This document shows positions 29,806 through 36,467 of a DNA stretch of 37,385 nt, piece after piece (positions within the stretch are counted from its first letter, which is position 1; each line of letters opens with the position of its first letter). This DNA is from a virus: IMG/VR virus record IMGVR_UViG_3300008110_000297, positions 1-37,385 of that record. One strand, given 5' to 3'. The translations under genes and the position numbers were made by a program. The notes beneath the pieces are model-generated. The model worked only from the letters and a program-made list of their open reading frames with translations, ran no database searches and was not told the origin of the DNA.

Positions 29806-30647
29806 TACTGAGCCTCCTGACTCCATTGTTGCTCCACGTCGGAGACGTGTGAGCCTTTACATATTGACCACCACGAACACCATGATTCTGAACATAGGAA
29901 GTGTTGGTCATTTATCGGCCAGTTTGATTCCCTGCCGATCCGCATTGCAGATTGCACGATTGATGCAGTCTGTTTTACGATCCATTGTCCATGTGCTTCT
30001 GTGCGTTGCACTGGAACGATTTGTCCCTGCGAGTTGTTCGCTCTGGTCATTACACCAAAGTTAAACGTGACAGGGAAGTGTGAAAGTTCATTGAACACAG
30101 CAGCATAAGCATACACGCTTGATTGCACGTTTTGCTTCTGCTTCTCTGATTGCGAGTATTTGCGTGAGGATGTTTTCCAATCCCACAACACACCGTCGGG
30201 ACTGAGGTAGTCCATTGTGCCTTCAAACCAAATCTCGTACAAGTCGTTGCCAACTTGTACTGATGTTGGTGTGGGTACTTTGAACTTGTACTCAATCTCG
30301 CCACCGAACGTAACGTGGGGCATGATGTCTCGCACCCATGTTTCTGCCATCAGCCCTGTGTGGGGCATCATGGTGTCGGGCTTGATGTTGGTTTGCTTCC
30401 AGTTCTCTTCAGCCATCAACGCTTCCAGTGAGTCTTGCGCCACTTCAGCAATTCTGTCTGGCGCTACGTCACCAACTAGCACACGTTCAATTGCAGTGTG
30501 TACTGCTGTACCCATGATGGTCGCATCTGATCCTGATCGGAACTCGGGGTGTGTGATTTGGAACTTGCCTCGTTGCATACACATCAGTGTGTCACCGAGC
30601 CAAGATTGGCGGACATAAATACGTTTGTTCTCTTCTTCTATTTTCAC
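29805..30647 (-). CDS. Cas4/RecB-like Fe-S exonuclease
   Basis: A 280-residue PD-(D/E)XK nuclease of the RecB/Cas4 type. Catalytic features are His-50 in MGTAVHTAIE, Asp-146 in FEGTMDYLSPDG, then DWKTS at 156-160 with Lys-158, and Gln-175 in VQSSVYAYA. One cysteine near the N-terminus (Cys-23) and three near the end (Cys-252, Cys-257 and Cys-263 in CSESWCSWWSIC) are spaced as the four ligands of an iron-sulphur cluster in AddB and Cas4. It would digest DNA ends and support recombination, in line with RusA nearby. The ATG overlaps the upstream stop (ATGA). Confidence 0.85.
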   Translation of the reverse strand: MKIEEENKRIYVRQSWLGDTLMCMQRGKFQITHPEFRSGSDATIMGTAVHTAIERVLVGDVAPDRIAEVAQDSLEALMAEENWKQTNIKPDTMMPHTGLMAETWVRDIMPHVTFGGEIEYKFKVPTPTSVQVGNDLYEIWFEGTMDYLSPDGVLWDWKTSSRKYSQSEKQKQNVQSSVYAYAAVFNELSHFPVTFNFGVMTRANNSQGQIVPVQRTEAHGQWIVKQTASIVQSAMRIGRESNWPINDQHFLCSESWCSWWSICKGSHVSDVEQQWSQEAQ

Positions 30648-31240
30648 TTGTTAGAACCTTTCGTTCCGTTATAAATATATCGCCGTTTGGAGATATATGA
30701 CTGTGATATTTCTATATTAAACATTTCTTTTACCTGTCGTATTACTGTTGCATTTCTCACACCTGAATCTATTGACTCACGTATGAACTCTTTCGCAGCA
30801 GGAGTGACCTTGTTGTTCAACGTCCATCCTCTTTGAACAGTGTCAGAGTTCAGCATGTCATGTGCTCTCGCACACATGCTTAGCATTGACAGTAGTTTTT
30901 CCGAAGTCCATGGTGCACTGTATTCCATGTGTTCACAGATTACGGATGCGTACATCATGTCCTTTGGTAGATCTATTAGAATTGGGGTTTTCTTCTTTAC
31001 AACTACATCGCACAAACAATCAGGGTCGTGGTCTTTGTGACCACAACCCGGCTTGTTCAACATCCACATTGCCTTTGGATGTAGTTGCACTCCTAGGCGT
31101 GATCCCATGAGGGATCTCGCCGTTTCAGGGTCTACGGTTTTACCCCCACCCCCTGTAGTCCCCCTCCCCCGTGACGACACAGGGGAGTTTAGCACAGGGG
31201 TCTGATCGGTTGTCAACGTTCCTTTTTTACTCCCGCTCAA
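30644..31240 (-). CDS. Putative DNA-binding regulatory protein
   Basis: A 198-residue protein of unknown family. Its first 40 residues are polar (GRGTTGGGGKTVDPETARSL) and encoded by a G-rich element. A small zinc-type cluster is visible at residues 66-77 (CGHKDHDPDCLC). The C-terminus (SGVRNATVIRQVKEMFNIEI, then SYISKRRYIY) has the shape of a helix-turn-helix. TTG at 31240 is the longest start and overlaps the zinc-ribbon gene, with AGGG a few bases upstream; TTG at 31216, with AAGGA before it, is an alternative. Regulation of early genes is possible but unproven. Confidence 0.65.
   Translation of the reverse strand: MSGSKKGTLTTDQTPVLNSPVSSRGRGTTGGGGKTVDPETARSLMGSRLGVQLHPKAMWMLNKPGCGHKDHDPDCLCDVVVKKKTPILIDLPKDMMYASVICEHMEYSAPWTSEKLLSMLSMCARAHDMLNSDTVQRGWTLNNKVTPAAKEFIRESIDSGVRNATVIRQVKEMFNIEISQSYISKRRYIYNGTKGSNK
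31143..31170 (-). other. Perfect G-quadruplex motif
   Basis: On the minus strand, four runs of exactly five guanines are separated by A, ACTACA and T. This satisfies the usual G-quadruplex pattern with very short loops. It lies in the 5' part of the 30644-31240 gene. The central ACTAYA flanked by G runs also occurs at 1347-1366. It could fold in the non-template strand or in mRNA and affect translation or polymerase passage. Confidence 0.6.
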
Positions 31241-31382
31241 ATGCCCTCATTTCGGTAGGGGTATGTTTACCGCTGTTGGAGCATTTGGGAGGCTCAGAGA
31301 GCCGTACAAAGGTTGTGACAGCCTTCTTGCACTTAGAGCACACCCACAGGGTTGCGTTCTTTATGGTCGGTTGCCTACCCAC
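31227..31382 (-). CDS. Small zinc-ribbon protein, 51 residues
   Basis: A 51-codon gene starting with GTG at 31382, which overlaps the stop of the upstream gene, and ending inside the start region of the next gene. The product carries LWVCSKCKKAVTTFVRLSEP followed by PKCSNSGKH, that is CxxC and then CxxxxxH, a treble-clef or zinc-ribbon-like site. I recall a small protein with the pattern C-K-K-x-V-T-T-x-V and E-P-P in other phages. Function unknown; a nucleic-acid or RNA-polymerase partner is possible. Confidence 0.65.
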   Translation of the reverse strand: MGRQPTIKNATLWVCSKCKKAVTTFVRLSEPPKCSNSGKHTPTEMRAFERE

Positions 31383-31869
31383 GGTCAGTCCCGAAGAACT
31401 CGTCACACAGATCTAGGTAGTCCTCCGTGACTCTTTGCAGGGCAGGGATCATGTGATGCAGATCTTGTATGGCGTCAGCCAAACAGTCTGCCATGTCACG
31501 CCACTTGTCACGGTCTGCGGTCAATGCCCTGATCGTGGCTTGTTGCATTTCGCTAATATCCATTTCTGTTTCCTTTCTTTGGTTTTTGATTATTTCTTTT
31601 TTTATTTCCAACGTTTTTTCCCACGGCTCAGGTGGGGTGATGATGCGCTGGTACGCATCTGATTGCGCCCACGTTGGTTTAATATCCTCATTCACAGGGA
31701 TAGTGCTGTGTACTCCTCTCTGGCTAGTGACGGGCATGTGAACCTCAGCGATATTGAGGACATGGTTGGGGTCGTTCCCCAACAATGCCTCGTACAGAAT
31801 GTCCTCTGCTTGGTTGCTGTAGTCAGCCCTGACGAACGTTGTGACTGTTGCTGTTACTGTATAAAACAT
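31375..31869 (-). CDS. Early protein with N-terminal beta domain and coil
   Basis: A 164-residue protein. GGAGAA lies just before the ATG at 31869, so the longer ORF start is rejected. Residues 1-45 (FYTVTATVTTFVRADYSNQA, then LNIAEVHMPV) look like a small beta domain. Residues 85-105 are basic and helical (EKTLEIKKEIIKNQRKETE). The C-terminal 62 residues (MDISEMQQATIRALTADRDK, then DYLDLCDEFFG) are a helical module. An internal in-frame ATG at 31563 has its own AAAGGA site, so two products may be made. No family is recognised. Confidence 0.65.
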   Translation of the reverse strand: MFYTVTATVTTFVRADYSNQAEDILYEALLGNDPNHVLNIAEVHMPVTSQRGVHSTIPVNEDIKPTWAQSDAYQRIITPPEPWEKTLEIKKEIIKNQRKETEMDISEMQQATIRALTADRDKWRDMADCLADAIQDLHHMIPALQRVTEDYLDLCDEFFGTDRG

Positions 31870-31876
31870 GTTTCTC

Positions 31877-32305
31877 CTAGTTTGTTTTCCATTGTAGCCA
31901 TGGATCATCATGGCGGTCATCTGAATATTTGTATAACTCGTATGCAGCCTCAAGATTGTTTCTTGGGTTCAACAGTTCTGTTGACTTGGTAACAATCTTT
32001 TTGCCACGCAGATACGTAATCCAACTATAGTCATTGATCTGAGCCAAGCCCCAATCCCGTGACCAAGTAGAACCGTCGGTACGACTGTTCTCGTTGATCG
32101 CTTTGGGCATACAGCGTGACTCACGCCAAATGATCTTGTCCAATTTGACCCAGTCCCGACGGGAGAAACCCACATCAAGTGCGAGCCGCTTCCATTGTGG
32201 ACAGTTGTCTTTGGCTTTGTTTGCGTTAACGGTAGAAACAGAAATGGTTGGGACAATCAGCCCAACCACCACTGCCATTGCAAGTTTGGATATACGTTTA
32301 GTCAT
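31877..32305 (-). CDS. Secreted lysozyme-like (SLT) protein
   Basis: A 142-residue protein with a Sec signal peptide: MTKRISK, a hydrophobic core of about 18 residues, then VNANK, giving likely cleavage near residue 29. The mature part has the lytic-transglycosylase pattern: KLDKIIWRESRCMPKAI with catalytic Glu-62, then DWGLAQINDYSWITY, the family's G-L-x-Q-I motif. It would cut glycan strands of peptidoglycan. Its gene lies in the early operon and not beside the endolysin, and it is exported by the host, so it may act early, for example on superinfection or during ejection. ATTACTCC-complement GGAGTAAT lies before the start. Confidence 0.8.
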   Translation of the reverse strand: MTKRISKLAMAVVVGLIVPTISVSTVNANKAKDNCPQWKRLALDVGFSRRDWVKLDKIIWRESRCMPKAINENSRTDGSTWSRDWGLAQINDYSWITYLRGKKIVTKSTELLNPRNNLEAAYELYKYSDDRHDDPWLQWKTN

Positions 32306-32519
32306 TATTACTCCTTAGAACGGTTGTTAAGACACTTTGGCATTCGCCCAAAGCATTAGTGAGAGACTCGTACTCATCACATAGTTCGGCATAATGTTTT
32401 CCACCCCCTTTCGGAAATCGGGCTAACTTCTTGGCTAGTTGATCCGTACCAATGCCCAGAGATTTGACCACTGAGCACAACTCGTCAACACTGAATTGAA
32501 CTTCTACAATATTTTCCAT
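32298..32519 (-). CDS. Small early protein, unknown
   Basis: A 73-residue protein. The ATG at 32519 follows AGGAGAATC, so an upstream extension of 26 codons is rejected. It is helical (VEVQFSVDELCSVVKSLGIG, then KLARFPKGGGKHYAELCDEY) with two cysteines and a basic loop. No family is recognised. It overlaps the secreted lysozyme gene by eight bases, so the two may be made together. Confidence 0.65.
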   Translation of the reverse strand: MENIVEVQFSVDELCSVVKSLGIGTDQLAKKLARFPKGGGKHYAELCDEYESLTNALGECQSVLTTVLRSNND

Positions 32520-32526
32520 GATTCTC

Positions 32527-32781
32527 CTAAAACGGTTGAGTGAACAGGGGTTCAAGCCTGTCGTAAATGTCTGATGGTAGTAAACCCTTGACTCCATCTA
32601 GTTTATAGATATCTTCCAGTAAATCCATCGCATAACGCAGATCTAAAGCAAGATTGCCGTACTCCTGATGGAGTTTAATGTTCTCCATCTGTGAGTCTTT
32701 GAGCCAGTCACGGATTTTCTCTACCGCAACATGGTGTAAGTTGATTGGTTGACCCTCATACGGCATGACTAGGCAATCCAT
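32527..32781 (-). CDS. Small early helical protein
   Basis: An 84-residue protein, starting at ATG 32781 (inside the upstream gene's end) or at ATG 32766 just after that gene's stop; neither has a clear ribosome-binding site. The sequence MPYEGQPINLHHVAVEKIRD, then KLHQEYGNLALDLRYAMDLL, is helical and charged and ends in RLEPLFTQPF. Function unknown. Confidence 0.6.
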   Translation of the reverse strand: MDCLVMPYEGQPINLHHVAVEKIRDWLKDSQMENIKLHQEYGNLALDLRYAMDLLEDIYKLDGVKGLLPSDIYDRLEPLFTQPF

Positions 32782-33017
32782 TCTGAAAATATGCGAACCC
32801 ATTCATCGGTACGCAAACCAGTGACATTATCCCAAGGGTACGCATCGGCATACAGGTAGCCGTCACGGACATGGAAATTAATATCCCACTCACCACGACC
32901 ATGCCACGTTTCCCAATCCTCCCAATTCTCTTTAGGGTTCATCTCATGAATGATGCGAGTCGCATAACCATGTGCGAAACCTTCAATATCATCGGTCATT
33001 ACTAGTTTCTTATTCAT
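32769..33017 (-). CDS. Small Trp-rich early protein
   Basis: An 82-residue protein with AAAGGAGAAAG before the ATG. It has seven tryptophans, including NWEDWETWHGRGEWDINFHV, and is acidic. The N-terminus is helical (EGFAHGYATRIIHEM). Trp-rich short proteins often bind a partner protein; no family is recognised. Stop and start overlap with neighbours. Confidence 0.7.
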   Translation of the reverse strand: MNKKLVMTDDIEGFAHGYATRIIHEMNPKENWEDWETWHGRGEWDINFHVRDGYLYADAYPWDNVTGLRTDEWVRIFSEWIA

Positions 33018-33229
33018 TCTTTCTCCTTTATGTTTTTTGTTATGGAACCTAAACCCAGCATTTCAATGGTAGAGAATGGCACATAGTGCCATGTCTCCCT
33101 CCACTTTATACCTTCGTAATCAACTACAACGACTTGGAGATCCATCAAATTGACCCCTGTCTCTTCATAGTTTGTAACCGTTACAAGCCCCCTACGGGTG
33201 GCTATCTGCATATTACACTTGATAGACAT
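33014..33229 (-). CDS. Small early protein, beta-rich
   Basis: A 71-residue protein from ATG 33229, or 65 residues from ATG 33211, which lies directly after the amidotransferase stop. Neither start has a strong ribosome-binding site. The sequence includes RRGLVTVTNYEETGVNLMDL and VVVVDYEGIKWRETWHYVPF, a pattern of short strands, and ends with a charged tail. It is coupled to the amidotransferase gene by overlap, so the two may share expression. Function unknown. Confidence 0.6.
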   Translation of the reverse strand: MSIKCNMQIATRRGLVTVTNYEETGVNLMDLQVVVVDYEGIKWRETWHYVPFSTIEMLGLGSITKNIKEKE

Positions 33230-34190
33230 CAATTTGTTCCACCCCCTCGTCGGTAGAGAACTTGAGTGAACTGTAGTTTGGTGGTGTCGGAACATACTCG
33301 TTGTTGCACCACAAGATCACCTCATCTTGAGTCATCTTGCGATAGAACGGTTCGTAGTCCTCGTCAAAGTCATTCTCCCAACACTTGCAGTCTTGCTTTG
33401 TCCAACCGCACCACATACATGAGTCACAAGTACGACACTCGTGCACGTCCTCGTTAACAAGATCGTAAACCTCGTTAGTACCGCAGAACGGACACTCAAC
33501 CTCGTACATATCACCGTACCAATCCTCATCATCGTCTAACAGATAAGGATCCTTAGGTGTGCGTGAAGTGTAGGTGTTGGCAGTCCACGAACCATACGAA
33601 CTGTAACCGTATGCTGAACGTGCAGGTGCAGGTGTGTAACAGTACGAATAGTTACTCCACCACACGCCATCAGTCCAGTGACCGTCTTTCTCGTTGAGAA
33701 TATAGTACTCAGAGTTCGCATGACGGTCGGCAGTAAGCACAACCAACTTGGAACCCTTAGCCCAATTCTCTAGAGATGCACGAACAGTGTGATCGTCCAG
33801 AGCATACACGCCACCCAACGATGGCAGATACTCTGAAGCAAAGATGTTCGTGTCACTACGATTGTCACCTACAGCGGGTTTGATGGGCAGAATGCCGTTG
33901 TGACCAACGACAGTCAGATCATCAGTACCGACCTTGAACGGGTGGCAATTCGTGGTGTCAGTAACACCATGAGTTGTGATCCGTGAATGAAATATGGCAT
34001 GACCTTTGAAACGTGAACGAACGTCATAGAAACGATCAACCACTTCCTCAAAGTTCATACCCTTGCCAGTGACGATGTGATCCCCCATGTGAACAGCGAA
34101 ACCAAAACCATCATCATTGTAAATAGCACCATTGCGTAGATCTTCAATGTCTACGTCAATGCCACTAGGAATAAAAGTTAATAAACACAT
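33213..34190 (-). CDS. Class II glutamine amidotransferase
   Basis: A 325-residue Ntn-hydrolase. The N-terminal residue after Met is the catalytic Cys-2 (MCLLTFIPSG). Other conserved sites are Arg-70 and the surrounding HAIFHSRITTHG, Asn-81 in TNCHPF, the oxyanion motif HNGI at 97-100 and Asp-113 in NRSDTNIF. It should release ammonia from glutamine, or use a related amide. A C-terminal part has two cysteine clusters (CPFCGTNEVY, then CRTCDSCMWCGW and CKCW), likely zinc-bound and unusual for this family. GAGG lies before the ATG. The gene follows the amidoligase gene across a hairpin leader. Confidence 0.85.
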   Translation of the reverse strand: MCLLTFIPSGIDVDIEDLRNGAIYNDDGFGFAVHMGDHIVTGKGMNFEEVVDRFYDVRSRFKGHAIFHSRITTHGVTDTTNCHPFKVGTDDLTVVGHNGILPIKPAVGDNRSDTNIFASEYLPSLGGVYALDDHTVRASLENWAKGSKLVVLTADRHANSEYYILNEKDGHWTDGVWWSNYSYCYTPAPARSAYGYSSYGSWTANTYTSRTPKDPYLLDDDEDWYGDMYEVECPFCGTNEVYDLVNEDVHECRTCDSCMWCGWTKQDCKCWENDFDEDYEPFYRKMTQDEVILWCNNEYVPTPPNYSSLKFSTDEGVEQIDVYQV

Positions 34191-34208
34191 TCGGTATACC
34201 TCTTTCCG

Positions 34209-34228
34209 GCAACAACAACGGTTGTTGC
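34209..34228 (-). promoter_or_regulatory. Hairpin near amidotransferase ribosome-binding site
   Basis: GCAACAAC and GTTGTTGC form a perfect 8-base stem with a 4-base loop in the leader of the amidotransferase gene. It ends a few bases before GAGG and may control access to the ribosome-binding site. Confidence 0.45.
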
Positions 34229-34269
34229 TACCATTATTTTTTGTTGAACGATGCGACTACTGGGTGTTG

Positions 34270-34309
34270 GGCACACCAAGATATACCCTAAGGTATAACT
34301 TGATGTGCC
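34270..34309 (-). ncRNA. UUAG-loop hairpin, copy 1 (amidotransferase leader)
   Basis: Arms of 18 bases pair around a UUAG loop in the minus-strand transcript. There is one U-U mismatch (position 12) and one G-U wobble (position 7). It starts seven bases after the amidoligase stop and ends about 80 bases before the amidotransferase ATG. No U-tract follows, so it does not look like a simple terminator. It is one of four related copies. Confidence 0.75.
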
Positions 34310-34316
34310 ACCACCA

Positions 34317-35783
34317 TTAGTAACTAGAGCGTGCATCGGAACGCTTGATTAGTGACACAAGATTGTCGTACTTGGGGTCATGTTCAACCCAATCAGCAAA
34401 CGCATTGAAGTCCATCTTGTGATGTTCTTTGAGTTTGCCAATACGGTCACTCTTAGTGTACGCCCACAAAGCATGGGTGAACTCTAGATAACCCAAAGCA
34501 CGATTAGGGTTCAACGCACCACTGAAGCAACGCAACTCAATAGTGTGCTGGTTGCGACAGTTCACTGCAACACTGCGGTCACCATACGAACGGTGACGTG
34601 CATAGCCGTAGATGTTGTCTAACTCCGTATCAGTGATGGAACCGTAATGACTGTTCCGTGAACTGATGCGAGTCATCGCATTTACGTTGTGATAGATGAA
34701 CGACAAGAACCCGTAAAGATGCGGGCTTGAACTTGTACGTTCATGCAAACGCTTAGTGTAGAAAGCGTTGCGGTTGATATGGATATGGAAACCAACATCG
34801 TGGTTCAAGTTAGGGTTGTGATACTTGTACGAACGGAAACCATACTGGCTAAGTTGCCTGAATGGTGACCAGTCAAAATGGTTCTGATACATATCAAGCG
34901 TATGAGGTTGCGTAACAATCTCAAAGCCATCATGCAATGAACCATCTTCCTTGAGGTACAGGTGTTCCTTGTCAATCATGTTCTGAAAGAAACTTGCACC
35001 ATGATACAGATCACACTGCTCCGACTCAGTCTCGCATTCAAAGCCCATCATTGGTTCGTGAACAAACTCTGAGCGGTTGAAACGATGCTGAGAACGGATC
35101 ATGTTCGGCATATCAGTATCACGGTCACCCGTCATACCAACAAAGAAGATGCGGTCATTAGCATCACGCATAGCACTGTAATTTAGAATGATGCTACGTG
35201 GATCGTTGCAGTCACATGGTGGCTCATCATCTTCATGATAAGTCTCATCACAGACCTCACAACTAGTAACACGGTTCTCGTAACAGCAATGACAGTAGTA
35301 GTCGTCTCTACGACCATAACTGTCAAATACGTAATAGTCACCATCAGATACGTTGAGTACGTCACCGCACCCAGCGCATTCTCTGGCATCTTCCTCACAC
35401 GCCGTACACAATGTGATACCCGAAAACGTTGTGCCACTAAGACGCACAGGTTCCTCACACCATTCACATTCATCAGTGCAACTAGGGCACAATGAAGTCA
35501 TGATGTAATCCCTCTGCCCCTGTAGAACAGACGAAGCAACAATGTTTTCAGGATCATGAACCCGAGGAACCAACCTAGTCTCGTAAGAACGTAGGAAGTT
35601 CATGTGCTCATGATGTCGTGAACTATTGCAATCGGCACATTGAACCACAGCGTACTGTGGGAAATGTGGACGATCACTATAGTCCATCGGCACCGTGTGC
35701 TGGCTCAAGTACGTGCGGTAAGCCGCATGACCATGATGCTCAATAATTCTGTCCCCGAGGGACATATGTGTTCCGTTAGGCAT
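34317..35783 (-). CDS. Zinc-ribbon amidoligase-like protein
   Basis: A 488-residue protein in two parts. Residues 49-192 hold about nine CxxC-type pairs (for example CADC, CPSC, CEWC, CTAC, CAGC, CHCC, CEVC), a chain of zinc ribbons. Residues 245-440 carry the amidoligase signature: GFECETE (247-253), LKEDGSLHDGFEIVTQP (277-293), GFHIHINR (331-338), TIELRCFSG (414-422) and LEF (433-435). These acids and histidines match the putative amidoligase fold, a glutamine-synthetase-like enzyme which would join an amine to a carboxylate using ATP. AGGAG precedes the ATG. Next to a glutamine amidotransferase, it may modify proteins or peptides. Confidence 0.78.
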   Translation of the reverse strand: MPNGTHMSLGDRIIEHHGHAAYRTYLSQHTVPMDYSDRPHFPQYAVVQCADCNSSRHHEHMNFLRSYETRLVPRVHDPENIVASSVLQGQRDYIMTSLCPSCTDECEWCEEPVRLSGTTFSGITLCTACEEDARECAGCGDVLNVSDGDYYVFDSYGRRDDYYCHCCYENRVTSCEVCDETYHEDDEPPCDCNDPRSIILNYSAMRDANDRIFFVGMTGDRDTDMPNMIRSQHRFNRSEFVHEPMMGFECETESEQCDLYHGASFFQNMIDKEHLYLKEDGSLHDGFEIVTQPHTLDMYQNHFDWSPFRQLSQYGFRSYKYHNPNLNHDVGFHIHINRNAFYTKRLHERTSSSPHLYGFLSFIYHNVNAMTRISSRNSHYGSITDTELDNIYGYARHRSYGDRSVAVNCRNQHTIELRCFSGALNPNRALGYLEFTHALWAYTKSDRIGKLKEHHKMDFNAFADWVEHDPKYDNLVSLIKRSDARSSY

Positions 35784-35837
35784 TGTATTCTCCTTTGTTT
35801 ATGTTTGTTTTATGTTCCACCATGATTAGTGGAGTTG

Positions 35838-35877
35838 AACACACCAAGATATACCCTAAGGTATAACTTGGTGTGCT
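35838..35877 (-). ncRNA. UUAG-loop hairpin, copy 2 (amidoligase leader)
   Basis: The same 18-base arms and UUAG loop as copy 1, with the U-U mismatch at position 12 and a G-U wobble at position 2, where copy 1 has G-C; position 7, a wobble in copy 1, is C-G here. It lies 54 bases before the amidoligase ATG and begins about 14 bases after the predicted transcription start. Confidence 0.78.
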
Positions 35878-35897
35878 CTCACCAGTAACCATCTTAC

Positions 35898-35926
35898 AGT
35901 ATACCACCTACAGTGGTCATACCCAA
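35898..35926 (-). promoter_or_regulatory. Candidate sigma-70-like promoter for amidoligase
   Basis: On the minus strand TTGGGT (35921-35926) and TATACT (35898-35903) are separated by 17 bases; the -10 box matches five of six consensus bases. It starts just after the stop of the upstream gene. RNA would begin near 35891, so hairpin copy 2 would lie at the start of the leader. Confidence 0.5.
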
Positions 35927-35927
35927 C

Positions 35928-36362
35928 CTAGCCCATATTGTCAATATATTGCATCATTCTATCTACGTAATCACTAGCGGTCTTTTCACCTAAATCAATG
36001 AACCCCATATCTCTATAGTTGTCCAATTCTTGCCATGCTTCGCACAAGTCGTTAATGAGAACATCAAGAGATCTAATTTTACCCAGAACAGCATTTGGTC
36101 TATTAGCACTGTACTTTTTCAACAATTGACTGAACTCATCATCGCTTTCTTCAAAAGCAAAAACAATAGTTAACTCGTTGTCGGAACGGTATAAACTAGA
36201 ACAAATGTCCTTTATCTCAAGCCGTTGACCGTATAACCTGTCAGCAATATCTTGTTGCAACTCACGTTGATCACGCAACAATCTTTCAGCAGTGTACTTT
36301 TCCTCACACAACGCTGAGATTTTGCTTTCAATAGCAAGCATACATTCTTTTACTTTTTGCAT
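35928..36362 (-). CDS. Coiled-coil accessory protein
   Basis: A 144-residue protein, mostly helical. The first 60 residues form a coiled coil (MLAIESKISALCEEKYTAER, then LRDQRELQQDIADRLYG), followed by a beta-like segment (NELTIVFAFEESDDE) and a second helical part ending in DYVDRMMQYIDNMG. No enzyme motif is seen and no family is recognised. AAAGAGAAAAT lies before the ATG. The gene has its own hairpin leader (copy 3) and is followed by the amidoligase transcript. Confidence 0.7.
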   Translation of the reverse strand: MQKVKECMLAIESKISALCEEKYTAERLLRDQRELQQDIADRLYGQRLEIKDICSSLYRSDNELTIVFAFEESDDEFSQLLKKYSANRPNAVLGKIRSLDVLINDLCEAWQELDNYRDMGFIDLGEKTASDYVDRMMQYIDNMG

Positions 36363-36402
36363 TATTTTCTCTTTCTATTTTGTCCACCGATTAGTGGAGT
36401 CG

Positions 36403-36452
36403 GGCACACCAAGATATACCCTAAGGTATAACTAGGTATAACTTGATGTACC
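36403..36452 (-). ncRNA. UUAG-loop hairpin, copy 3 with 10-base duplication
   Basis: The same arms and UUAG loop; relative to copies 1 and 2 the arm carries a 10-base tandem duplication next to the loop (GGTATAACTA on the plus strand). G-U wobbles occur at positions 3 and 7. Alternative pairing of either repeat unit with the opposite arm is possible. It lies 40 bases before the 35928-36362 start. Confidence 0.7.
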
Positions 36453-36467
36453 CTCACCATCAACCAA

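Noticed and set aside
31143-31170. Promoter at the second G-run element
   Set aside because: TACAGG could be a weak -10, but no -35-like hexamer lies 16-18 bases upstream.
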